Origin: a virus
IMG/VR virus record: IMGVR_UViG_3300017917_000526
Coordinates: 1-24,014 of that record
Length of the DNA stretch: 24,014 nt
Reading direction: 5' to 3' (one strand)
Below, piece after piece: positions 13,698 through 21,120 of the stretch. The position numbers and the translations under genes are program-made. Below the pieces are notes generated by a model. It saw only the letters and a list, made by a program, of their open reading frames with translations. It searched no databases and was not told the DNA's origin. The first letter of the stretch is position 1. Every line of letters starts with the position of its first letter.

Positions 13698-13808
13698 TTA
13701 TAGCTCTATTATCCAGACCTTAGTTATTTTTTAGAGGGGGATTTTAAATTTATATAGTTTAAAGTAGTATATTGTTAATGTAGAATTATACATAAAAAAC
13801 CAACAAAT
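13698..13808 (+). promoter_or_regulatory. intergenic control region before the scaffold and capsid genes
   Basis: This 111-bp gap is one of the longest in the rightward arm. It holds GGGGGAT (13736-13742), echoing the G-blocks at 2235-2300, then AGTTTAAA (13756-13763) and AGTATATTGTTAA (13766-13778), a variant of the recurring motif, and the A-rich leader AAAAAACCAACAAATATG. The same order (GGGGGAT, TAAATTT, AGTTTAAA, AGTATATT) occurs upstream of 2344. A late promoter for the scaffold-capsid unit is likely. Confidence 0.45.
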
Positions 13809-15071
13809 ATGACTGATAATCAAACATCTGTACAACAAGTTGACTTGGATATTGACAGCTTGTTTTCTGGAGCACCTGGTGCTGATAGCATAGTGACTCC
13901 TTCTGAACCTACTGAGATTAAACCTAATGTGTTTAGTAAGAAACAAACAGATCTTACTTTTTTAGATGCAGATGGTTCTCAAAAAGATGCTGAGGGACAG
14001 CAACAAGCTGTTTCACGTGAAACATCTAAAGAAGTTCTTACTGATATTTTAGATGAGGATGTAAGAAAGGATGAAGAGGAAGAAGATAATGAACCTTCTA
14101 CAAAAGGTAAACCAGGTAGACCTAAAACAGAAAAATCTGGATTAGTAGAGTTTCTAAAGAAACGTATTGAGTCAAAAGAAATGTTTGCTTTTGATGACTA
14201 TGATGAAACTAAACAGTCTCTTGATGACTATCTTAGTGGATTAGGAGAGAAAGACGTAGAAGAACTTTGGCAAGCTAATGTAGATAATCTTAAACAGGAA
14301 GTGGCTGCTGCTACACCTGCTGAGTTTTTTGAAAGTTTACCAGAAGAATTGCAATATGCTGCTAAATATGTAGCAGACGGTGGTCAAGATCTTAAAGGAT
14401 TATTTCAAGCTTTGGCTCAAGTGGAAGAAGTAAGAAGCATGAATCCTACAGATGAGAATGATCAAGAAGGTATTGTAAGAAGTTATTTACAAGCTACCAA
14501 CTTTGGTAATGCAGAAGAAATTGAAGAAGAATTAACTACCTGGAAAGACTTAGGTGTTTTAGAGAAAAAGGCTAAGCAGTTTAAACCTAAGTTAGATCAG
14601 ATGCAAGAACAGATAGTTCATGCTAAACTTCAAGAACAAGAGTATAAGAAACAACAACAAGAAGCTGCTGCTGAAGCATATGTTCAAAATGTATTTGAAG
14701 CTTTGAGACCTGCTGAAATTAATGGTCTTAAATTGGATAAGAAAACACAAGCTCAGTTGTATAGTGGACTTGTTCAACCTCAATATCCATCTATTAGCGG
14801 AAAACCTACCAACTTGTTAGGTCATCTTTTAGAGAGATATCAGTTTGTAGATCCTAACTATCCATTGATTGCAGAAGCTCTTTGGTTACTTTCTGATCCA
14901 GAGTCTTACAGAAATGAGCTTAAAAAACAAGGTAAGAATGATGCAGTGACCCAAACTGTTAGACAATTAAAAACAGAACAGTCTCGTAAAACAGCATCAA
15001 CTTATTATGAAGATCAGGATGAACAAAAACCTAGAAAAATAAGTAGACCACAAAATATTTTTAAAAGATAA
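13809..15071 (+). CDS. scaffold-like head assembly protein
   Basis: The 420-residue protein lies between portal and major capsid, the usual place for a scaffold. It begins MTDNQTSVQQVDLDIDSLFS. The N-terminal 100 residues are acidic and low-complexity, with a run of EEEED near 90-93. An AT-hook-like basic patch KGKPGRPK lies at 99-106, then a helical domain (LVEFLKKRIESKEMFAFDDY) and a coiled coil rich in Gln/Glu/Ala at about 255-300. It ends in a basic segment (KPRKISRPQNIFKR), as scaffolds that bind capsid often do. Inferred role: internal scaffold directing capsid assembly. Leader AAAAAACCAACAAAT. Confidence 0.65.
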   Translation: MTDNQTSVQQVDLDIDSLFSGAPGADSIVTPSEPTEIKPNVFSKKQTDLTFLDADGSQKDAEGQQQAVSRETSKEVLTDILDEDVRKDEEEEDNEPSTKGKPGRPKTEKSGLVEFLKKRIESKEMFAFDDYDETKQSLDDYLSGLGEKDVEELWQANVDNLKQEVAAATPAEFFESLPEELQYAAKYVADGGQDLKGLFQALAQVEEVRSMNPTDENDQEGIVRSYLQATNFGNAEEIEEELTTWKDLGVLEKKAKQFKPKLDQMQEQIVHAKLQEQEYKKQQQEAAAEAYVQNVFEALRPAEINGLKLDKKTQAQLYSGLVQPQYPSISGKPTNLLGHLLERYQFVDPNYPLIAEALWLLSDPESYRNELKKQGKNDAVTQTVRQLKTEQSRKTASTYYEDQDEQKPRKISRPQNIFKR

Positions 15072-15080
15072 TTTATTAAT

Positions 15081-15104
15081 TAACCCTTAAATTTTAAACG
15101 CCCT
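15081..15104 (+). promoter_or_regulatory. TAACCCTTAAATTTTAA leader of the capsid gene
   Basis: TAACCCTTAAATTTTAA starts at 15081, 24 nt before the capsid ATG. The same element lies at nearly the same distance before the genes at 705 (minus) and 23833. There is no Shine-Dalgarno. It is placed as expected for a translation-enhancing leader of a highly expressed gene. Confidence 0.5.
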
Positions 15105-16727
15105 ATGGCAACTCCAGTTTTAAACAATGGTATATTCCTCCGTGATAACCAGTACCAAACTAGTTCTCACGTGGATTCGTACCACCTGTCTAACCTGTTG
15201 AAGAGTGCAGAGCCTACTGACCTTGGTCCAGTAGATCTGTGGGCTATGGCACAAAAGGTTGAGATGCCTTTGTACCAGATGTCAAGCTTCGGAGGTAAGA
15301 ACGTTATCATGGTAGATAACGCTCGTGGTGAGTACAAGTGGCAGATTCCTGTAGCTCAGGATCTTCCTTACATCGTAGAAAACATTATTGACCCGTCTGT
15401 TACTCAGCCTGGTATTGATGGAACTACATTCAAAATTAAGCTGAACAAGCGTGCTTTTGGACATGGTGACATCATTACTTATGACAAGTACAATGGTTTG
15501 GAAATGTACATCACAGCTGATGACATCGTTCCAGTTGGTGATGGTTTTATCTACACAGTACAGTTGGTAAATAACGATAACAGTGCTTACATTAACATTG
15601 ATTATTTAACAATTGGTACTAAAATTTTCCGTAAAGGTTCTGCTCGTGGAGAGTATGGAGAGCGTTTCTCAGATATTGGAAACGTAACTTCTGGCTTCCG
15701 TGAGTTTTACAACTTCGTAGGTGGAGCTGAGGCTCACGTACATTACAGCATCTCTTCTCGTGCAGATTTGATGATGAAAGGTGGTATGAAAGCTGATGGT
15801 ACTGTACCAGTTATTGAGCTTTGGAGAAACTTTGACAAAGGTTTGGATCCTTCTATCACTTCATTGGAAACAATGGCTGATAAGATGGGTAAAGACTATG
15901 TAAAGAAAGCTTACGAGTCTGGTCAGTTGTCACGTTCTTTCTTGACTACTTTGGAAGCAGCTCACTTGACTAAGATTGCTAACGACATTGAGACCTACTT
16001 GATGTGGGGACAAGGTGGTAAGGTTAAGCAAGATGGTCCAGATGATATTCGTCTGTCTGTGGGTCTGTGGAGACAATTGGATAACTCTTACAAGCGTATT
16101 TACAACCGTGGTTCTTTCAACCTTGACTTGTTCAAGTCTGAGATCTTCAACTTCTTCAATGGTCGTGTGGAGTTCAAAGGACCAGATCCTCAGCGTGCTC
16201 TGATTGTTCAGACAGGTTTGGGTGGTATGAAGCTTGTTAACGAAGCTATTAAGAAAGAAGCAGTTAACTCTGGTTTGGTTCTTAATGCTCATGAGCTTGG
16301 AGCAGTAACTGGTAAAGGTATGGATCTGAACTTTGGATTTGCATACACTAGTTATGTTATTCCGTTCTTGGCTAACGTTAAGTTTGTGTTGAACCCTGCG
16401 TTTGATAACGTACATACAAACGATATTGAAAACCCAATTATTGATGGTTTCCCTCTTTCTTCATATAACTTTATTATCTTTGATATCACTGATAACACAA
16501 ATGATAATATCTACTTGTTGAAATTGTCTTGGGATAATCAATTGAAGTGGTTCTATCAAAATGGTACTATGGATTACATGGGTCGTACTCAAGGCTTTCA
16601 GTCTTCTGGACAGTTCAACGGATACCGTGTGTTCATGACACAAACTATGCCAGCTATCTGGGTTAAAGATCCAACTAAAGTGTTGAAGATCGTTATGAGA
16701 AACCCAATCACTGGTGGTTCATTCTAA
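15105..16727 (+). CDS. major capsid protein
   Basis: The 540-residue protein begins MATPVLNNGIFLRDNQYQTS. It is assigned as the major capsid protein from position after a scaffold-like gene, size, an isolated strong leader, a strong terminator right behind it, and highly biased codon use: Phe TTC, Tyr TAC, Asn AAC and Arg CGT dominate here, while neighbours prefer TTT, TAT, AAT and AGA. Segments such as AEPTDLGPVDLWAMAQKVEM and ANVKFVLNPAFDNVHTNDIE are typical of beta-rich capsid proteins with a long helix. The HK97 fold is expected for this class but cannot be read directly. About 1600 copies or more would be needed for a large head, fitting the codon optimisation. Confidence 0.8.
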   Translation: MATPVLNNGIFLRDNQYQTSSHVDSYHLSNLLKSAEPTDLGPVDLWAMAQKVEMPLYQMSSFGGKNVIMVDNARGEYKWQIPVAQDLPYIVENIIDPSVTQPGIDGTTFKIKLNKRAFGHGDIITYDKYNGLEMYITADDIVPVGDGFIYTVQLVNNDNSAYINIDYLTIGTKIFRKGSARGEYGERFSDIGNVTSGFREFYNFVGGAEAHVHYSISSRADLMMKGGMKADGTVPVIELWRNFDKGLDPSITSLETMADKMGKDYVKKAYESGQLSRSFLTTLEAAHLTKIANDIETYLMWGQGGKVKQDGPDDIRLSVGLWRQLDNSYKRIYNRGSFNLDLFKSEIFNFFNGRVEFKGPDPQRALIVQTGLGGMKLVNEAIKKEAVNSGLVLNAHELGAVTGKGMDLNFGFAYTSYVIPFLANVKFVLNPAFDNVHTNDIENPIIDGFPLSSYNFIIFDITDNTNDNIYLLKLSWDNQLKWFYQNGTMDYMGRTQGFQSSGQFNGYRVFMTQTMPAIWVKDPTKVLKIVMRNPITGGSF

Positions 16728-16741
16728 TAAAATATAACAGT

Positions 16742-16779
16742 ACCCTGGAGCTTACCGTAAGATCAGCTCCAGGGTCTTT
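16742..16779 (+). terminator. strong terminator after the capsid gene
   Basis: ACCCTGGAGCT (16742-16752) pairs perfectly with AGCTCCAGGGT (16765-16775) around a 12-nt loop and is followed by CTTTA. The 11-bp stem is the longest perfect one in the window. The U-run is short, but the stem stability and the place 14 nt after the capsid stop make termination, or protection of the capsid mRNA 3' end, likely. Confidence 0.85.
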
Positions 16780-16813
16780 ATACTAATTTAATAACTACTA
16801 AATATAAACTACA

Positions 16814-16999
16814 ATGGCTGGAAATCCTAGAACTCCTAAATCTACTGCCCCTGCTTCTGCTCAAACTAAACCTGGCTCTAAAGGAGTGATGGTTGGTTTG
16901 AATAAAGGAAAAGGTGTAGTATCTTCTACTGCTGTTACTACTAAGTCTATGGGAACTTATGGTTCTACTAAGACTAGAAAAGGAATGAAGAAAAAATAA
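16814..16999 (+). CDS. 61-aa basic Gly/Ser/Thr-rich protein
   Basis: It begins MAGNPRTPKSTAPASAQTKP and ends TKTRKGMKKK. It is low in hydrophobics and rich in Lys, Gly, Ser and Thr, so probably extended or disordered. It is the first member of the run of small basic proteins that follows the capsid gene and shares their poly-Lys end, although it lacks the KxGG motif. It is likely a virion or DNA-associated protein by analogy with its neighbours. Leader ATATAAACTACAATG. Confidence 0.6.
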   Translation: MAGNPRTPKSTAPASAQTKPGSKGVMVGLNKGKGVVSSTAVTTKSMGTYGSTKTRKGMKKK

Positions 17000-17102
17000 G
17001 TCACCCTCCCATGGATAGTATCCTTGGGTTAACCTATAGTATGCACACCACGCTGATCACGTGAAGAGTTTGCAGCTCTTAATAGGTTCTAAATACAACA
17101 AC
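17000..17102 (+). other. structured non-coding leader
   Basis: This gap holds a hairpin at 17008-17028 (CCCA/TGGG and GGAT/ATCC with one mismatch and a 3-nt loop), the palindrome GGTTAACC next to it, and two abutting stems at 17049-17063 (CACG/CGTG) and 17064-17080 (AAGAG/CTCTT, 7-nt loop TTTGCAG). The pair resembles D and anticodon arms, but no acceptor or T arm follows. A leader ATACAACAACATG then opens the next gene. It may be a terminator plus structured leader. Confidence 0.45.
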
Positions 17103-17558
17103 ATGAAATCTTTAAAAAAATTAATAATGAGACCTGGTTCCCCTGATAGGGCTATGGAGCAGGCTTATTATGAATCTGAAGGAGCATTAGCTAGAATAGC
17201 TCATGTTAACAGATTGTCTAGAGATATAATGGATGTTAAGTATTATGAGTTAGATATGCAAGCTGGTTCAACAGGACAGCTTAGATTTTTTTCAAGAAAA
17301 GGAATAGTTAATTTAACTAATTTTGATCAAACTGCTACTGAGTTTCAAGTTTCTTTAGAAAATATTGAAGTTAGTAATCCTAGTGTAGATAAGTTTTATG
17401 TACAGTTAAGTTTACATTCTAATGGTATTGCCATCCCTACCATTTTTGTGACAGGGTTTGGATCTGATACAATAGACTTAAAAATTGTAAATACAACTGG
17501 TCAGGGTAGCGAATGGGGAGATGTTTATTTTTATTATGACATTATAAAAATTGAGTAA
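17103..17558 (+). CDS. 151-aa probable structural protein
   Basis: The start is taken at the ATG at 17103, preceded by AAATACAACAAC, rather than a GTG at 17061 that lies in a structured region. The protein begins MKSLKKLIMRPGSPDRAMEQ. After a basic helical N-terminus (YYESEGALARIAHVNRLSRD) the rest is beta-rich (GQLRFFSRKGIVNLTNFDQT, EFQVSLENIEVSNPSVDKFY, PTIFVTGFGSDTIDLKIVNT). A small beta-sandwich with N-terminal helix would suit a capsid decoration or head-closure protein. No recognised family; its place between capsid and virion-like genes supports a structural role. The stop is followed after 1 nt by the next gene. Confidence 0.6.
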   Translation: MKSLKKLIMRPGSPDRAMEQAYYESEGALARIAHVNRLSRDIMDVKYYELDMQAGSTGQLRFFSRKGIVNLTNFDQTATEFQVSLENIEVSNPSVDKFYVQLSLHSNGIAIPTIFVTGFGSDTIDLKIVNTTGQGSEWGDVYFYYDIIKIE

Positions 17559-17559
17559 T

Positions 17560-17781
17560 ATGAAAACAAGAATCGGACAGCTGCTAACAATTAAAAATAG
17601 TAAGTCTAAAACATTTACTAATGAAAATGACAGTTATAAAACTGTTCTTGTAAAAACAGAATCAGGTTCTGTTAAATGTTTGATGTTTACAGATGTTGAA
17701 TTGAATAAAGCAGAAGCTCGTGCTGATAAGAATATGGAAGACCAACCACAGCAAAATTTTTGGTCTAAATTGTTAGATTAA
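17560..17781 (+). CDS. 73-aa hypothetical protein
   Basis: Starts at the ATG at 17560 (TAATATG after the previous stop) and begins MKTRIGQLLTIKNSKSKTFT. It has a basic, beta-like N-terminal half (SYKTVLVKTESGSVKCLMFT) and an acidic-to-Gln-rich helical end (DKNMEDQPQQNFWSKLLD). It is small and soluble and probably co-translated with the 151-aa gene. Function unknown; virion-associated by context only. Confidence 0.55.
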   Translation: MKTRIGQLLTIKNSKSKTFTNENDSYKTVLVKTESGSVKCLMFTDVELNKAEARADKNMEDQPQQNFWSKLLD

Positions 17782-17843
17782 GTATAATTTATCGGAATAA
17801 TTCCGTAAATTGATTATATAAGTTACATAAAAACCAACAAACA
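17781..17843 (+). promoter_or_regulatory. intergenic region with palindrome and promoter-like motif
   Basis: AGTATAATTTATC (17781-17793) is a variant of the recurring AGTATATTATATT element. It overlaps an almost perfect inverted repeat at 17786-17811: CGGAAT-A-ATTCCG, extended by AATTTA/TAAATT with one extra T on the left. No U-run follows, so it is more likely an operator or RNA-processing hairpin than a terminator. The leader ACATAAAAACCAACAAACAATG then opens the 338-aa gene and is almost the same as the scaffold-gene leader. Confidence 0.5.
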
Positions 17844-18860
17844 ATGAGTGAAATCACTATGGTGGAGAAGTATCCACAAAACAAAAAATCTTCAATTGCT
17901 ATCCGTCCTTACTTTAATCCTAAAGTGGACAACATGGGACTTCAGAATTATGGGTTAAGTCTTTTTGATGGAGCCTTTCACGAAGAGTCTATAGCTTGTT
18001 TAGAGATTAATGGTATTAAAAGATTTTTAACGGGACTAAATGAATTTGCTCCAGAAGTTAAAACTCTTCCATTAGAAGAACAGGAAGCTAAGATTAAGCA
18101 AATTAGAAGTGTAGTAGCTCAGCTTGAAAAAGAATTAGCTGGTAATGTGATTGATCCTGAAGACAAGGAGTTTTGGAATAAGGTAAAACTTCTGCGTCAC
18201 GATAATTTAGAGTTTTGGGACAAGATTAAGATTAGATGTAGTAATGAGCCAGTGTTTTTAGAACCAGAAAAAGATCCATATGATCTTATTAGATTATATG
18301 CTATAGAAGCAGGAGGTTTTTCAATTGTAGCTAAGTCTTTAGAACATGCTCAAAAGATGTCAGTTGCTCCTAAGTTCTACTTAGATAAGTTAGAAGAAAC
18401 TGCATCAGTTAATACAGAAGTTAAGAAACTTAGAAACAAAGCTCTTGCAGAACTTCAGAAGTTGTTTGATAAGAATCAGAATAAGTTGTTCTACGTTGCT
18501 AAAGTGTTGGATTCTAATTCAACACAGTATAAGAAGTCAACACCTAATGATATCATCTATGATAACATGGATAAGTATATCAATGGTGATTTGGTAGATA
18601 AGAATAAAAAGAAGACAGCTGAGAAATTTTTAGAAGCTTCTGCTATGGATATGGAAACTTTAAAAATTAGAACAATAGTTAAAGATAGTTCCTTGTATAG
18701 ACTTATTGCTACAAAAGCTGACGGTTTTATATATCATATGGAGAAAAGCGTTCTTCTTGGTAGAACTCAATCTGATGTTTTTGAATATCTTAAGAATCCT
18801 TTGAATGAAGAAATTCTTATTGATCTTACTAAAAAGGTTGAAAAATACTGGAATCAATAA
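17844..18860 (+). CDS. 338-aa probable virion or assembly protein
   Basis: The protein begins MSEITMVEKYPQNKKSSIAI and is largely helical with many charged residues. Features include a beta-like region at 16-66 (RPYFNPKVDNMGLQNYGLSL, FHEESIACLEINGIKRFLTG), a coiled-coil-like region about 71-102 (LPLEEQEAKIKQIRSVVAQL) and a helical C-terminal half (KKTAEKFLEASAMDMETLKI). No catalytic motif is visible and I do not recognise the family. Its own control region and A-rich leader match those of the scaffold gene, so it is probably made late. A structural role in head, neck or internal proteins is inferred from position. Confidence 0.6.
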   Translation: MSEITMVEKYPQNKKSSIAIRPYFNPKVDNMGLQNYGLSLFDGAFHEESIACLEINGIKRFLTGLNEFAPEVKTLPLEEQEAKIKQIRSVVAQLEKELAGNVIDPEDKEFWNKVKLLRHDNLEFWDKIKIRCSNEPVFLEPEKDPYDLIRLYAIEAGGFSIVAKSLEHAQKMSVAPKFYLDKLEETASVNTEVKKLRNKALAELQKLFDKNQNKLFYVAKVLDSNSTQYKKSTPNDIIYDNMDKYINGDLVDKNKKKTAEKFLEASAMDMETLKIRTIVKDSSLYRLIATKADGFIYHMEKSVLLGRTQSDVFEYLKNPLNEEILIDLTKKVEKYWNQ

Positions 18861-18871
18861 AATCTTATACA

Positions 18872-19036
18872 ATGAAAAAAATGGCTACTAAAAAAATGAA
18901 GATGGGTGGTTCTTACGGTGATCCTGGTATTGCTGAAAGAATGGCTGGTAAGAAAGATGCTAAGGCTGCTTATATGAAGCTTGGTAACACTAAACCTGCT
19001 ATGAAAAAAGGTGGAACTGTTAAAAAGAAAAAGTAA
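18872..19036 (+). CDS. 54-aa basic KxGG-motif protein
   Basis: ATG at 18872 to TAA at 19034-19036, leader CTTATACA. The protein begins MKKMATKKMKMGGSYGDPGI and ends MKKGGTVKKKK. It has two copies of the array motif (MKMGGS near residues 9-14, MKKGGT near 44-49) and a short helix between them (AERMAGKKDAKAAYMKLG). The pI is clearly very high. Its stop overlaps the next start (TAATG). Such a protein would bind nucleic acid or a negatively charged surface; a packaged head protein is the favoured guess. Confidence 0.65.
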   Translation: MKKMATKKMKMGGSYGDPGIAERMAGKKDAKAAYMKLGNTKPAMKKGGTVKKKK

Positions 19037-19209
19037 TGGCTAAGTCTAAAGTTAACGCAGCTGGTAATTATACCAAACCTGGAATGAGAAAGTCTTTATT
19101 TAATAAGATTAAAGCTGGCTCTAAGGGTGGTGATCCTGGTGAGTGGTCTGCTCGTAAAGCTCAGATGCTTGCTAGAGAGTATAAATCTAAAGGTGGAGGA
19201 TACAAATAA
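19036..19209 (+). CDS. 57-aa basic Gly/Lys-rich protein
   Basis: ATG at 19036 overlaps the previous stop, and its own stop overlaps the next start (TAATG). The protein begins MAKSKVNAAGNYTKPGMRKS and has the central segment AGSKGGDPGEWSARKAQMLA ending in YKSKGGGYK. The WSARKAQxLAxxYKxxGGGY pattern is one I associate with small proteins from tailed-phage and marine viral genomes, of unknown function. It is highly basic and part of the coupled run of small proteins. Confidence 0.65.
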   Translation: MAKSKVNAAGNYTKPGMRKSLFNKIKAGSKGGDPGEWSARKAQMLAREYKSKGGGYK

Positions 19210-19478
19210 TGGCATTAGCTAAATCTCAACAAAGTTTAAAAAACTGGGGTGATCAAAAGTGGATGACCTCTGGGACTCATGCTAATAAAAAGAAAGGATC
19301 CTCTAAAGAAGTTAAGTCTAAAGGAACTAAGAGATATTTACCAGAAGCTGCGTGGAGTTCTTTATCTGCTGGAGAAAAAGCTGCTACTAATAAAGCTAAA
19401 GCTGAAGGTAATAGAAAAGGAAAACAGTTTGTTTCTCAACCTAAGTCAATTAAACAAAAGACTAAAAACTATAGATAA
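19209..19478 (+). CDS. 89-aa DUF5872-like basic protein
   Basis: The protein begins MALAKSQQSLKNWGDQKWMT and contains SLKNWGDQKWMTSG, RYLPEAAWSSLSAGEKAATN, KGKQFVSQPKSIKQKTKNYR. This order (KSxxSLxxWxxQKWxTxxG, then RYLPExAxxxLxxxExAAT, then KGKQFVxQPK) matches my memory of the DUF5872-type proteins in phages and large DNA viruses; the exact family name should be verified. It lacks the KxGG motif but is strongly basic. Start overlaps the previous stop. A nucleic-acid binding role is plausible. Confidence 0.75.
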   Translation: MALAKSQQSLKNWGDQKWMTSGTHANKKKGSSKEVKSKGTKRYLPEAAWSSLSAGEKAATNKAKAEGNRKGKQFVSQPKSIKQKTKNYR

Positions 19479-19479
19479 A

Positions 19480-19635
19480 ATGGCAGCTAAGAAAGATAAG
19501 AAGTGGATACAGAAAGCTATTAACCCAGCTCATAAAGGTTATTGCACTCCAATGACTAAAGCTACTTGTACACCTAAAAGAAAAGCTTTAGCTATCACTC
19601 TTAAGAAAATGGCTAAAGCTCGTAAAGGAAAATAA
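19480..19635 (+). CDS. 51-aa basic protein with CTPMTK...CTP motif
   Basis: I place the start at the ATG at 19480, 1 nt after the previous stop; longer frames to 19279 lie inside the preceding gene. The protein begins MAAKKDKKWIQKAINPAHKG and continues YCTPMTKATCTPKRKALAIT to LKKMAKARKGK. The WIQKAI opening and the paired CTP motifs (C22, C30) are typical of small phage and large-DNA-virus proteins. Two cysteines could form a disulfide or join a metal site in an oligomer. It is very basic; function unknown. Confidence 0.7.
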   Translation: MAAKKDKKWIQKAINPAHKGYCTPMTKATCTPKRKALAITLKKMAKARKGK

Positions 19636-19636
19636 T

Positions 19637-19957
19637 ATGAAAAGTAAAAAAACTTCTATTAAAAAGCCTCTTACTAAAGTAAAAAAGTACCAAAAGGGAG
19701 GAACCTCTACTGGTGCCAGTGGTGCAACTAGTGACGGAAAAATATATACAGGTGTTGTAAGAAGACCTACAGCTGGTGGTCCAAGATATTATACTGCACA
19801 ATCTCCTGATTATAATATTGCTATGAGCATTGCTCAGTCTAAAGCAAGAAGAGAAGGAGCTGATTCTACAAAAAGAGCCACTCTTAGTAAAATGCAGTTA
19901 GAAGAACTTGGAGAAAAGAAGAAAGGTGGTCAAGTTAAAACTAAGAAGAAGAAATGA
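19637..19957 (+). CDS. 106-aa basic KxGG-motif protein
   Basis: The protein begins MKSKKTSIKKPLTKVKKYQK and ends KKKGGQVKTKKKK. It has a KKYQKGGT motif (about 16-23), a Gly/Ser/Tyr segment (TSDGKIYTGVVRRPTAGGPR) and a helix AMSIAQSKARREGADSTKRA before the basic end. The KKYQxGG element is shared with both halves of the 214-aa protein at 21121, supporting common origin. Coupled to the following gene by an ATGA overlap. Probably a virion or DNA-associated protein. Confidence 0.65.
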   Translation: MKSKKTSIKKPLTKVKKYQKGGTSTGASGATSDGKIYTGVVRRPTAGGPRYYTAQSPDYNIAMSIAQSKARREGADSTKRATLSKMQLEELGEKKKGGQVKTKKKK

Positions 19958-20097
19958 AATCTAATAAGTTATTAACATCTGTTAAACAAACCACTTCAAT
20001 TAATGCTAAGAGTGTTCCTAGCACTAATGGAAACATGTTAGATGACATTATGAAAAATACAGAAAAACAAAAATCTAATAATTCTAAAAATAAATAA
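19954..20097 (+). CDS. 47-aa Asn/Lys/Ser-rich small protein
   Basis: ATG at 19954 overlaps the previous stop (ATGA) and the frame ends at TAA 20095-20097, 1 nt before the next ATG. The protein begins MKSNKLLTSVKQTTSINAKS and contains a short acidic-hydrophobic helix (GNMLDDIMKN) before TEKQKSNNSKNK. It lacks the GG motif. The exact fit between two coupled genes supports it as real in spite of its length. Confidence 0.55.
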   Translation: MKSNKLLTSVKQTTSINAKSVPSTNGNMLDDIMKNTEKQKSNNSKNK

Positions 20098-20098
20098 C

Positions 20099-20872
20099 AT
20101 GTATCAAATGAAAAAAGGCGGTTCTTCTAAAGGTAAGAAACAACAAGCTGCTATTGCAATGTCTATGAAAGCTAAAGGTAAAAAACCTAAAATGCAAGCT
20201 GGTGGTACTGCTTTTCAACAGTATGTAAGTAAATATCCTGGAAGTGGGTCTGATACAACAGCTCGTACTGATCCAAGATATAATTTTAGAAATAGTGGTT
20301 TTGCAGGAGAAAATGCTCAAAAAAATGCAGATCTTAAAAAAGCTTTTACTAAAACATATGGTGAAAAAGATATGACTGGTGTTGATCAAGATGATCAAGC
20401 AGCATATAGAATTAAACAAAAAAAGAATGGAGGATCTATAGGTAAGAAACCTAAGATGCAGAAAGGAGGAGAGAAAAAACCTACTCCCACTTACAAAAAC
20501 TTAAGAATGGGAGTTGCTAACGAGTATTATGAAGCAACAGGTCAGAATAGAGAAATGACTCCTACAGCATTAGATAGTGCTAATTATAGAAGAGGTTTTG
20601 AAAGAGGTTTGAAAGGTGAAAAAGGATATCCTAATGAGAGAAACGTTGAAAAAGTGGGTAGATGGGAAGGTCAGAATGCTGTTAAGAAAACTGCTCCTAA
20701 ACAACAAATGGGAGGTGCTATAAAAAGTAAAACTTCTAAAATGAAAATGGGTGGTAGTTTAAAACCTGTTGATGCTTCTAAAAATCCAGGATTGGCTAAG
20801 CTTCCTACACCAGTAAGAAATAAAATGGGTTACAAAAAGAATGGTGGTATTGTAAAAAGTAAAAAGAAGTAA
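20099..20872 (+). CDS. 257-aa multi-repeat KxGG basic protein
   Basis: The protein begins MYQMKKGGSSKGKKQQAAIA. GG motifs occur near residues 7, 35, 111, 123, 205, 218 and 249: MKKGGS, MQAGGT, KKNGGS, MQKGGE, QQMGGA, MKMGGS and KKNGGI. GKKPKMQAGG (27-36) and GKKPKMQKGG (115-124) are near-identical. Between the motifs lie folded-looking segments (FQQYVSKYPGSGSDTTARTD; GVANEYYEATGQNREMTPTA then NYRRGFERGLKGEKG). It ends GGIVKSKKK. The layout looks like several of the small array genes joined end to end. It probably binds DNA or the capsid interior. Leader ends AAATAAC before ATG. Confidence 0.65.
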   Translation: MYQMKKGGSSKGKKQQAAIAMSMKAKGKKPKMQAGGTAFQQYVSKYPGSGSDTTARTDPRYNFRNSGFAGENAQKNADLKKAFTKTYGEKDMTGVDQDDQAAYRIKQKKNGGSIGKKPKMQKGGEKKPTPTYKNLRMGVANEYYEATGQNREMTPTALDSANYRRGFERGLKGEKGYPNERNVEKVGRWEGQNAVKKTAPKQQMGGAIKSKTSKMKMGGSLKPVDASKNPGLAKLPTPVRNKMGYKKNGGIVKSKKK

Positions 20873-20873
20873 C

Positions 20874-21119
20874 ATGCCTAAGAAGGTTAAGGTGTCTGCA
20901 GGCGGTGAGAAACATTTAGTGTATAAAAAGACCAATAAGATTGGTAAAGGAAAACCTGGAGACATAATGGTAACTCATCCTACTAAAGATAAAGGTAAAT
21001 GGGATACTATTAACTTAACAAAGATAGGAAGAGCTAAGACAGTTGCTCAAGGAGTAGCTTCTACTAAGAAATGGCATAAAGACAATCCTGATTATAAATA
21101 TAAAAGTAAAAAGAAATAA
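20874..21119 (+). CDS. 81-aa basic protein
   Basis: The protein begins MPKKVKVSAGGEKHLVYKKT. It has a beta-like core (GDIMVTHPTKDKGKWDTINL) and a short helix (GRAKTVAQGVASTKKWHKDN) before the basic end YKYKSKKK. It looks like a compact nucleic-acid-binding domain rather than a disordered repeat, but I recognise no family. It lies 1 nt from both neighbours in the array and shares their Lys-rich end. Confidence 0.6.
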   Translation: MPKKVKVSAGGEKHLVYKKTNKIGKGKPGDIMVTHPTKDKGKWDTINLTKIGRAKTVAQGVASTKKWHKDNPDYKYKSKKK

Positions 21120-21120
21120 T

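Noticed and set aside
17040-17100. Possible second tRNA: adjacent stems CACG/CGTG and AAGAG/CTCTT with a 7-nt loop TTTGCAG look like D and anticodon arms (anticodon TGC).
   Set aside because: There is no T arm after the TTCTAAA-like stretch and no acceptor stem pairing; the spacing also lacks base 26. Treated as a structured leader.
17061-17102. GTG start for the 151-aa protein.
   Set aside because: The GTG lies in a hairpin-rich stretch, while the ATG at 17103 has the A-rich leader typical of the genome.
17786-17811. Factor-independent terminator.
   Set aside because: No U-run follows the hairpin, and the stem is mostly A-T; an operator or processing site is preferred.
19279-19479. Longer start for the 51-aa CTPMTK protein.
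   Set aside because: The extension lies entirely within the preceding conserved basic protein in another frame; the ATG at 19480 fits the gene spacing of the array.
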